Of a DNA stretch of 9,764 nt, positions 1-5,279 are shown piece by piece. Position numbers and translations under genes: made by a program. The DNA is taken from contig JBIOEJ010000178.1 in the NCBI GenBank assembly GCA_044445965.1, positions 1 to 9,764 on the forward strand. Direction: 5' to 3'. Each line of letters begins with the position of its first letter. Position 1 is the first letter of the stretch. The stretch comes from GAS188 sp044445965. Its GTDB lineage: Bacteria > Pseudomonadota > Alphaproteobacteria > Rhizobiales > Beijerinckiaceae. The notes beneath the pieces were generated by a model that saw nothing but the letters and a program-made list of their open reading frames with translations, was not told the origin of the DNA and did no database searches.

Positions 1-87
1 GCGGAGCTTGGAGAGGACGAGGATCGCGACGGGCTCCTTGCTGCTCCTCCTCCGTGAGGGCTTCACGTTCATCGCCAGGTGGCCGCC

Positions 88-157
88 GGGGTCACCGCCG
101 AGAGGCTGGTCGACGGCGTACGGCGCGGCCCGAGGAGGCTGCAGGAGGCGTCGTGAC
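88..157 (+). repeat. Repeat copy A: duplicated gene tail ending in TGA
   Basis: This stretch matches 410-479 at all but about 7 of 70 positions, and the first 28 bases are identical. Read in frame it ends a protein with GVTAERLVDGVRRGPRRLQ followed by EAS and a stop at 154-156. The differences leave the frame open, so it once coded for a C-terminal helix-rich tail. A GTG overlaps the stop (153-155). The reading frame after that GTG soon stops. The similarity fades on both sides, although a weaker match (ggtcgtcgg) recurs about 75 bases downstream in both copies. Confidence 0.7.
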
Positions 158-368
158 CGGCGCGCAACCTCCGTCGCGCTCCACACTGAGGTTGCCCGGG
201 ACCTGAGGGCGCTCCCGCTCGCCCTGGTCGTCGGGCGCGTGGTCACTCGACGAGACGCCCGGCCGTCCGGGTCGCGGAGCCGCCCGGGCTAGCCCGGCCA
301 GCGGAGTGGACGTCCTGTGGCCGGCCCGCAGCCGCGATGCCGAGCGGGTCTCGCCCCCCGCCCCGCTC

Positions 369-478
369 GTGGGCGAGCCGATCGTCAGCTTCGCGGGTGC
401 GACCTATTCGGGGTCACCGCCGAGAGGCTGGTCGACGACGTCCGTCGCGGCCTGAAGAGGCTGGAGAAGGCGTCGTGA
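369..478 (+). pseudogene. C-terminal remnant of an unrecognised small protein, frameshifted
   Basis: From the GTG at 369 the frame reads VGEPIVSFAG. It continues in a protein-like way only after a one-base slip near 398, as GCDLFGVTAERLVDDVRRG and onward to the stop at 476-478. Joining the two frames gives a plausible conserved C-terminus, while neither frame alone does. I do not recognise the family. The second copy of the tail at 88-156 supports its having been real coding sequence. A sequencing error rather than decay could also produce the slip. Confidence is low because the call rests on reading style and the repeat alone. Confidence 0.3.
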
Positions 479-479
479 C
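410..479 (+). repeat. Repeat copy B: duplicated gene tail ending in TGA
   Basis: This is the partner of copy A, displaced by 322 bp in the same orientation. In frame it reads GVTAERLVDDVRRGLKRLE followed by KAS and a stop at 476-478. Here the preceding sequence (CDLF) also reads well. The GTG overlapping the stop (475-477) opens a frame running to 619-621 that begins with VTGRTPAPVAVHGDTDRPEF, possibly the start of the following gene in the original cassette. The pair suggests that a small gene unit was duplicated in tandem and then decayed. Confidence 0.7.
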
Positions 480-905
480 CGGGCGGACGCCTGCGCCCGT
501 CGCGGTCCACGGCGACACCGACCGGCCGGAGTTCGACCTCGTCGTGGTCGTCGGATGCGAGCCGACTCGGGCAGCGCGGGGCCGGGGGGTGAAGCCGTGC
601 GACTTCGACGGGGGTGGATGACGGCTGGCTCGCGCTCGCGGGCCTCAGGACCCGGCCGCTGCGGGGACGGCGGGGCGTCTCCGCCCGTCTGCGCCGGCGC
701 GCTGCCGGTCGCGATTCCGAACGCGTCAAGGACGGGAACCTCTGGACGTCATCCACCGGGCGGTCGAGGCGCGGTTGGACGAGGCGCACTCGGACGAGGT
801 GTTGCCCGCGCGCGGGCGTCGTCCACCGGGTAGGCGAGGCCTCCCCGAAGCAGGTGGAATAGGGTGGGGCCACATTTATAGTCCGGGCATCGAGTGTCCC
901 GTCCA

Positions 906-1862
906 TCAGTGCCCGAAATACCCCGCTCTCGCCGCCTGGCCGATCAGGTTGACGATGAGGCGGCCTGCGGTGACGCAGGTGATCTGGTTCACGTCGTGCT
1001 TCGGCGTGATCTCGACGACGTCCATCCCGACGACGCGCCCCTTGCGCACGAGGCCATGGATGAGCGTGCGCGCCTGCGTGAAGGTCACGCCGCCGGGACA
1101 CGGTGCGTTCACCGCGGGCGCGATCGAAGGGTCCATGCCGTCCATGTCGACGGTGAGATAATAGCGGCCGCCGTCGGGGATCCGACTGAGGATCGCGTCC
1201 ATGCCGGCCTCGTGCAGCTCATAGGCCGTGATGAGGTGGGCGCCATAGGCGCGCGCCGCCTCGACCTCCTCGAGCCTCGCGCTTCCCGTCGCTCTAAGAC
1301 CGATCTGGAAGATCTCGCGAATATGCGCCATTTCGGAGGCGCGCCTGATGGGGCTCGACAGGCCATTGCGCACGCCGTTCACCTCATCGCGCCAGTCGAT
1401 ATGCTGATCGATCTGTACGAGCGTGATCGGGCCTGAGCCGTCGAAGGCGCGCAGCACCGGGATCGGCACCGCATGGTCGCCGCCGAGGATGACGGGTAGA
1501 GCGCCGCAGCCGAGGATCTTGCGGACCGCCTCCTCGGCGCGCGCCACATGGCCGAGCCGGTCGAGGTGGTCGCCGCGCACGTCCCCGCAATCGACCGCGC
1601 GGATGGTCTTGCCGTCATAGAGCGTGCCGCCGAGGTCGAAGTCGTAGCGCTCGAGCCCGCGCTGGATCTTCAGCGAGGCCGCGCGCAACGCCGATGGCCC
1701 ATTCGTCTGGTCGTTGACGATGTCGTCATAGGAGTAGGCTTCCCCGTAGGGGATGCCGAGAAAGGCAATGTCGGCGCGAAGCGCGTTCAGGTCCGGCGCG
1801 TACTCGGCATGCAGGAAGGTAAGTGGACTCTGGCGCGGCCTCGTGGTCAAGGCGTTCGTCAT
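906..1862 (-). CDS. Ureohydrolase (arginase/agmatinase family), divergent, paralogue 1
   Basis: A 318-residue cytosolic metalloenzyme of the arginase/agmatinase/guanidinobutyrase superfamily, a usual family length. The family hydrolyses a guanidino group to urea plus an amine at a two-metal (Mn or Ni) centre. All six expected metal ligands are visible: His130 in GGDH, Asp152, His154 and Asp156 in DQHID (usually DAHxD), and Asp239 and Asp241 in TVDMDGMDPS. Glu284 in DVVEITP matches the conserved substrate-guanidinium glutamate. Two oddities stand out. The usual RPGxRxGPxxIR stretch near the N-terminus is replaced by SYDDIVNDQTNGPSALR (44-60). The loop after DQHID reads NGLSSPIRR, with no histidine where E. 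coli agmatinase has His163. The start is preceded by AGGGAGA at a proper distance. It is the last gene of the minus-strand operon, 39 bp after paralogue 2. The substrate is not determined; agmatine, guanidinobutyrate or an unusual guanidino compound are possible. Confidence 0.93.
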   Translation of the reverse strand: MTNALTTRPRQSPLTFLHAEYAPDLNALRADIAFLGIPYGEAYSYDDIVNDQTNGPSALRAASLKIQRGLERYDFDLGGTLYDGKTIRAVDCGDVRGDHLDRLGHVARAEEAVRKILGCGALPVILGGDHAVPIPVLRAFDGSGPITLVQIDQHIDWRDEVNGVRNGLSSPIRRASEMAHIREIFQIGLRATGSARLEEVEAARAYGAHLITAYELHEAGMDAILSRIPDGGRYYLTVDMDGMDPSIAPAVNAPCPGGVTFTQARTLIHGLVRKGRVVGMDVVEITPKHDVNQITCVTAGRLIVNLIGQAARAGYFGH

Positions 1863-1867
1863 GGAGG

Positions 1868-1874
1868 TCTCCCT
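1868..1874 (-). promoter_or_regulatory. Ribosome binding site for ureohydrolase 1
   Basis: On the minus strand the sequence AGGGAGA lies 5 bases before the ATG at 1862. It supports that start rather than any internal ATG. Confidence 0.6.
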
Positions 1875-1901
1875 GAAGTGATTGCTCGGACCGGCGCTGC
1901 T

Positions 1902-2864
1902 TCAAGCGCAGCGCGCCCTGCGCCGCGCCGCCCAGCGCGGCTGGTCGCAGATATGGCCCAGGAACTCGATCACGGTGTGGGCGCCGAGATAAGCGGTCGC
2001 GCCGGTGCCGACGTCGAGGACGGGGTTCACCTCGACGAGGTCGAAACCCACGACGTCGAGCCGCGTCGCGATGGCGCGCAGCGCGTCCCGCAGTTCCGCA
2101 TAGCTCATCCCGTTCGGCTCGGCCGAGACGCAGCCAGGCACGAGCGACATGTCGAGCGCGTCGACATCGATGCTGACATAGCAGCGCGCGCCCTCCGGAA
2201 GCGAAGCTGCGACCTCTTCGGGCTTCATCTTCCGAAGGGCCCCCATGGTGACGATGCGGTGGCCATCCCGGCGGATATCCGCGACCTGCTCCGGCGAGGT
2301 CCGCAGGCTGCGAATGCCGATCTGCGTCAGGCCTCTGACATGGGGCATCGCGGCGATATGCCGGAAGGCGTGGCCATTGGTGAAGCGCAGCTCCGGCGTG
2401 ATCGGCGCGTAATCGGTATGGGCGTCGAATTGCAGCACATGGAGCGGCTCGTCGAAGGCCTTGACGATCGCGAAGGTGATCGAATGATCGCCTCCGAGAA
2501 CGACCGGCAGCGCGCCGCGCGCGATCACGCTGCGTGTCAGCTCCGTAACCGCTTCGAAGGTTCGCTCGGGGTTGGTCGGGTGGATATCGGCATCGCCAAG
2601 ATCGGCGATCAAGCCATGCGCCATCTCGTCGGCGAGATAGTCGCGGCCGGTCTCGACATCGTGGATGCCATACCGTCCCGCGAAGCGCAGCGAATGCTCG
2701 CGGATCGCACGAGGCCCCATTCGCGAGCCCGGCAGGAAGGGTGAGCCCTCGTCGAAGGGAACGCCGAATACCCCGATCATGGCGTCGAGCGTCTTGGCGT
2801 CCGCGACGACCTTGGAGCGCAGGAATGATGGGATGCCCACAAAGGGCCGGTCGACACGTCGCAT
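1902..2864 (-). CDS. Ureohydrolase (agmatinase-like), paralogue 2
   Basis: A 320-residue arginase/agmatinase-family enzyme when started at the ATG at 2862-2864. A longer open frame reaches 3005, but its extra 47 residues are an Arg/Ser/Cys-rich shadow of the LysR gene, and a strong GAGAGGAG site fits only the shorter start. Visible features: FGVPFDEG (33-40) and LPGSRMGPRAIR (44-55), the family N-terminal signature; His127 in GGDH; Asp147, His149 and Asp151 in DAHTD; Asp233 and Asp235 in SIDVDALD; Glu278 in FDLVEVNP. Here DMS replaces the usual DPS after the last ligand motif, and the substrate loop reads FTNGHAFRH, with Asn163 where agmatinases carry His. It lies 13 bp after lysR and 39 bp before paralogue 1, so the three are very likely co-transcribed. 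The C-terminus is basic (WAARRRARCA). Hydrolysis of a guanidino compound to urea is likely; the exact substrate is unknown. Confidence 0.93.
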   Translation of the reverse strand: MRRVDRPFVGIPSFLRSKVVADAKTLDAMIGVFGVPFDEGSPFLPGSRMGPRAIREHSLRFAGRYGIHDVETGRDYLADEMAHGLIADLGDADIHPTNPERTFEAVTELTRSVIARGALPVVLGGDHSITFAIVKAFDEPLHVLQFDAHTDYAPITPELRFTNGHAFRHIAAMPHVRGLTQIGIRSLRTSPEQVADIRRDGHRIVTMGALRKMKPEEVAASLPEGARCYVSIDVDALDMSLVPGCVSAEPNGMSYAELRDALRAIATRLDVVGFDLVEVNPVLDVGTGATAYLGAHTVIEFLGHICDQPRWAARRRARCA

Positions 2865-2871
2865 CGTTGAG

Positions 2872-2879
2872 CTCCTCTC
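2872..2879 (-). promoter_or_regulatory. Ribosome binding site deciding the start of ureohydrolase 2
   Basis: On the minus strand GAGAGGAG lies 7 bases before the ATG at 2864 and overlaps the stop codon of the LysR gene. It sets the start at 2864 and suggests translational coupling with the regulator gene. Confidence 0.7.
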
Positions 2880-3858
2880 AATCCGCCATCTTGGGGTTGC
2901 CGACGATGATCTGGCCGCGCAGCCAAGGCGCGACGCGCAGCATTCCGGGGAGATATTTCTCCTTAAGGATGCGCCGCGACAGGCGCGCGATCCGCAAGGA
3001 GACACGGTCGAGCTCTCCGGCGCGGCTGATGAGGTAGATCCTTCGCGAGAAATGCGGCCCTGGGAAAGCCGCGGGGCGCGCCGTGCCGAGCCTCGCGATG
3101 CTGTTCAAGAGGCAGAGCGGTGTCATGATCGCCCATCCGAGCCCCGCCGCCACGATGCCCGTCAGGGTGTCCGAGGAATCGAATTCGAAGCGTCTGGGTA
3201 TCTCGACGCCCAAGCGGCGCAAATGCCTCTCGATCTCGGCGCCGATCTGGGATTGCGAGCTCCAGCGGACGAGGCTCGACGCGCGCGCCAGCGCTCGCAG
3301 ATCGGAGGCTTCGGCCTGGCCCGCAAGCGAGGTCGGCAGCAGGAGGAGATAGGGCTCGCTGAGGAGCGCATGGCGCACGACGCCGTCCACATCCTCCATG
3401 GAATCGTTCGTCAAAACGATATCGTGCCGATGCTCCGCAAAGCCGTTACGAAGGTTGTTGGCTAGGCCCGCAGACACGGACAAGCTTTCGATCGATCCCT
3501 GGAGGCTCGAGAGCAGGTCCGGCACAAAGGGGCACGCGAGCGAATCGACGAGGCCGATGCGCAAGCGCGTCGGCATTCCCCCTTCGAGCTCGCGCAGGCG
3601 CGAGGGAATTCGCTGCGCCGCCGTCAGGATCTGCTCGGCCGCGTCGCGGAGCAGCGCGCCGCTTGACGTCAAGGACAGCGGACGCCGGCTCCGATCAACA
3701 AGCGGGCTCGAGAGCGAGGCCTCGAGGCCCTTGATGATCTGGGAGACAGCCGGCTGCGTCATGTGAAGGCGTTTCGCCGCGGCCGCCATGCTGCCGCTCT
3801 TGCAGGCGAGCACAAATGCTTCGAGCGAACGAAGGTCAAATCCCAGCGATGATTTCAT
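2878..3858 (-). CDS. LysR-type transcriptional regulator
   Basis: A 326-residue regulator of normal LysR length. The N-terminal winged helix-turn-helix is clear: LRSLEAFVLACKSGSMAAAA (9-28), then RLHMTQPAVSQIIKGLE (30-46), and PLSLTSSGALLRDAAEQIL (60-78), the wing and linker helix. The C-terminal part from about residue 97 (TRLRIGLVDSLACPFVPDLL) is the periplasmic-binding-protein-like effector domain. It is the first gene of the minus-strand operon and is divergent from the ureohydrolase/ABC operon starting at 4164. This is the classic layout for a LysR protein that controls both itself and the opposing operon in response to a pathway metabolite. The palindrome at 3902-3934, 44 bp before its ATG, is the obvious candidate operator. 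The start codon has only a weak upstream site (GAGGG about 14 bases away), so the exact start is a little uncertain. The ligand is unknown; a guanidino compound is an inference from the neighbours. Confidence 0.95.
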   Translation of the reverse strand: MKSSLGFDLRSLEAFVLACKSGSMAAAAKRLHMTQPAVSQIIKGLEASLSSPLVDRSRRPLSLTSSGALLRDAAEQILTAAQRIPSRLRELEGGMPTRLRIGLVDSLACPFVPDLLSSLQGSIESLSVSAGLANNLRNGFAEHRHDIVLTNDSMEDVDGVVRHALLSEPYLLLLPTSLAGQAEASDLRALARASSLVRWSSQSQIGAEIERHLRRLGVEIPRRFEFDSSDTLTGIVAAGLGWAIMTPLCLLNSIARLGTARPAAFPGPHFSRRIYLISRAGELDRVSLRIARLSRRILKEKYLPGMLRVAPWLRGQIIVGNPKMAD

Positions 3859-4163
3859 GGCGTGCCAGCATGCCCTCTAGGCATAGTCTCCTCCCTTTCC
3901 TGGCAGGATTAGCAAAAGCGCCGCTTATCCTGCCCTAAAGTGTTTCTTGGGTTGCGAGCTGGCTCGCGAAGTCGGAAGCCTTCGCCGAGTGCCGCGCGCC
4001 TGAGCGGATTTCAGCATATTTTTCGAGGGGTTGTCATTCGACCCTCCCGACCTCCGCATGGCGTGAAAGGTCTCGGGTGTTTCTCGTCTCATCCGCCACG
4101 GCGAGGGCGCGGGATGCTTTACTTGGCCCGTCACGGCGGAGAAGCTGAGCAAGGCGCGCGTCA
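3859..4163. other. Divergent intergenic control region
   Basis: This 305-bp stretch separates the LysR gene from ureohydrolase 3 and holds no convincing gene; its open frames on both strands are poor in composition and overlap each other. It should contain the promoters of both operons. The one strong signal is the interrupted palindrome at 3902-3934. I could not find a -35/-10 pair with good spacing on either strand. CATATT at 4015-4020 and TTGTCA at 4031-4036 are isolated half-signals. The distance from the palindrome to the plus-strand start is about 230 bp, so a long leader or a second regulator site is possible. Confidence 0.6.
3902..3934. promoter_or_regulatory. Interrupted palindrome, candidate LysR operator
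   Basis: The left arm GGCAGGATTAGC (3902-3913) and right arm GCTTATCCTGCC (3923-3934) are reverse complements at 11 of 12 positions, separated by 9 bases (AAAAGCGCC). No T-run follows on either strand, and it sits 44 bp upstream of the regulator start, so an operator is more likely than a terminator. LysR proteins bind as dimers or tetramers to interrupted dyads in such divergent regions. The canonical T-N11-A spacing is not found at its centre, so assigning it to this LysR protein is an inference. Confidence 0.6.
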
Positions 4164-5189
4164 ATGCCGCGCACCCGATTTTGGACGGGGACCGCCGAGG
4201 CAATGCAACAACGCTATAATGCCAATCTCCCGAGCGTCGGGCTCGCGACCTTCATGAAATCGCCGGTCTGCGAGGATCTTTCCCGCATCGACGCCGATGT
4301 TGCCGTGCTCGGCATTCCCTATGACGGCGGCACCGGCTTCCGCCCGGGCAGCCGCTTCGGCCCGCGCGAGATCCGCAGCAACTCGACGCGCTACAGCGCC
4401 TGGGGCTCGTGGAAGGGCGGAGGCGGATATTGGGACATCAACCGCAAGAAGAAGATGCTCGAGGGCACGTGCATCGTTGATTGCGGCGATGTCGACATCG
4501 CCTATTACGACATCGAGCGTAATATGCGCTTGATCAGCGAAGCCGCGGCCGCGATCCTCGACAGGGGCGCGCTGCCCGTGTTCCTGGGCGGGGATCATTC
4601 GGTGAGTTACCCCCTCGTCGCCGCCTTCGAGCGCTTCGCGCCATTGGACATCGTTCATGTGGACGCCCATCTCGACTTCATCGAGGATGTGGACGGCATG
4701 AAATATGCGAGCGGCAGCCCATTGCGGCGGATGCGCGAGCTAGGCTTCGTCAGGCACATGACGCATTTCGGCATCAGATGCATCCGCTCGCGCGAAGGCG
4801 ACTACGAGGATGCCACGCGCCTCGGCTCGCGCATCTTCACGCGCGAGGAGATCAGGGAGGAGGGGACCCGAGCCATCCTGGAGAGGGTGCCCGAGATGGG
4901 AAACATCTACGTTACCATCGACGTCGACGGCCTCGATCCGTCGATCGCGCCGGGCACCGGCTCGCCGACCGTGGACGGCCTGCTCTATCATGAGGTCAGA
5001 AGCCTCTTGCAGGGCGTAGCCGCGAAGGGGAGAGTGGTGGGGTTCGACCTCGTCGAGGTGAACCCGCTCGTTGATGTGAGGGATCAGACGAGCCTCTTGG
5101 CGACGACGCTCATCGCTGAATTTCTCGGCGCGATCTTCGATCGGCCGCGCGCACGGGGGATCGGTTCGAAAGGAAGCTCGCGGCCGTGA
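4164..5189 (+). CDS. Ureohydrolase (agmatinase/guanidinobutyrase-like), paralogue 3
   Basis: A 341-residue arginase/agmatinase-family enzyme and the most canonical of the three. Visible features: LGIPYDGGTGFRPGSRFGPR (49-68), the family signature; His145 in GGDHSV; Asp167, His169 and Asp171 in DAHLD; Asp253 and Asp255 in TIDVDGLDPSIAPG; Glu298 in FDLVEVNP. The substrate loop reads YASGSPLRRM, with Ser183 where E. coli agmatinase has His163. The N-terminal part RFWTGTAEAMQQRYNANLPS precedes the catalytic fold and looks like a genuine extension. The ATG at 4164 is chosen because it keeps that extension, but a start at 4203 (MQQRYN) cannot be excluded since neither has a strong ribosome site. 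It leads the plus-strand operon, 90 bp ahead of the binding protein, so its substrate is probably what the transporter brings in, or is derived from it. The C-terminal tail (RARGIGSKGSSRP) is basic and probably disordered. The exact substrate is unknown. Confidence 0.94.
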   Translation: MPRTRFWTGTAEAMQQRYNANLPSVGLATFMKSPVCEDLSRIDADVAVLGIPYDGGTGFRPGSRFGPREIRSNSTRYSAWGSWKGGGGYWDINRKKKMLEGTCIVDCGDVDIAYYDIERNMRLISEAAAAILDRGALPVFLGGDHSVSYPLVAAFERFAPLDIVHVDAHLDFIEDVDGMKYASGSPLRRMRELGFVRHMTHFGIRCIRSREGDYEDATRLGSRIFTREEIREEGTRAILERVPEMGNIYVTIDVDGLDPSIAPGTGSPTVDGLLYHEVRSLLQGVAAKGRVVGFDLVEVNPLVDVRDQTSLLATTLIAEFLGAIFDRPRARGIGSKGSSRP

Positions 5190-5266
5190 GAATGGGAGAA
5201 GGTCGATCTCGATGAAGCGGGGGAGGATTTCGGCCTTCGACGCGTGACACAAGAAAATGTGCAGCT

Positions 5267-5275
5267 AGGGAGAGG
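5267..5275 (+). promoter_or_regulatory. Ribosome binding site deciding the start of the binding protein
   Basis: AGGGAGAGG ends 4 bases before the ATG at 5280. It favours that start, which yields a proper signal peptide, over an in-frame upstream ATG at 5244 that would place 12 extra residues before it. Confidence 0.75.
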
Positions 5276-5279
5276 TCAG

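Larger units (their letters stand above)
1..870. other. Left flank without an intact gene; decayed, very GC-rich coding-like sequence
   Basis: I see no open frame here that looks like a whole protein: the open frames are short, rich in Arg, Pro, Gly and Ser, and overlap on both strands, as expected by chance in very GC-rich DNA. Fragments do look protein-like but sit in different frames. One reads GEPIVSFAG (from 372) and continues after a one-base slip as CDLFGVTAERLVDD (from 398). Another reads ERVKDGN (719-739) and continues in another frame as DVIHRAVEARLDEAHSDEV (from 745). A stop and a GTG start overlap as GTGA at 153-156 and at 475-478, the coupling style of tightly packed genes. The texture recalls actinobacterial DNA more than the rest of the window. 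It could be pseudogene debris, an insertion remnant, or a mis-joined contig end. The protein family is not recognised. Confidence 0.5.

Noticed and set aside
284..297. Perfect 14-bp palindrome CCGGGCTAGCCCGG
   Set aside because: Such short GC palindromes are expected in very GC-rich DNA, and no gene or T-run gives it a role.
747..840. Two similar 24-bp stretches (747-770 and 817-840) 70 bp apart
   Set aside because: Four mismatches in 24 bases of low-complexity GC-rich sequence is too weak to call a repeat family.
884..915. CGGGCA and TGCCCG inverted repeat around the end of ureohydrolase 1, possible terminator
   Set aside because: The stem is only 6 bp with a 20-base loop, overlaps the coding end, and no T-run follows on the minus strand.
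1548..2744. 398-residue plus-strand open frame
   Set aside because: It is antisense to both tandem ureohydrolases, which have full catalytic motifs; no domain is visible in the plus-strand frame.
2865..3005. N-terminal extension of ureohydrolase 2 up to 3005
   Set aside because: It lies inside the LysR gene, has Arg/Ser/Cys-rich composition unlike the enzyme family, and a strong ribosome site supports the start at 2864.
4015..4036. CATATT and TTGTCA as promoter elements
   Set aside because: They are in the wrong order and neither has a partner at 16-18 bp spacing.
4022..4048. Imperfect hairpin GAGGGGTTG with CGACCCTC
   Set aside because: It needs a bulge and mismatch to pair and has no terminator-like T-run; much weaker than the 3902-3934 dyad.
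4090..4145. Two ACGG sequences spaced like the hairpin loops of a guanidine-II riboswitch
   Set aside because: The bases flanking each ACGG do not pair to form a stem closing a four-base loop, so the fold does not fit.
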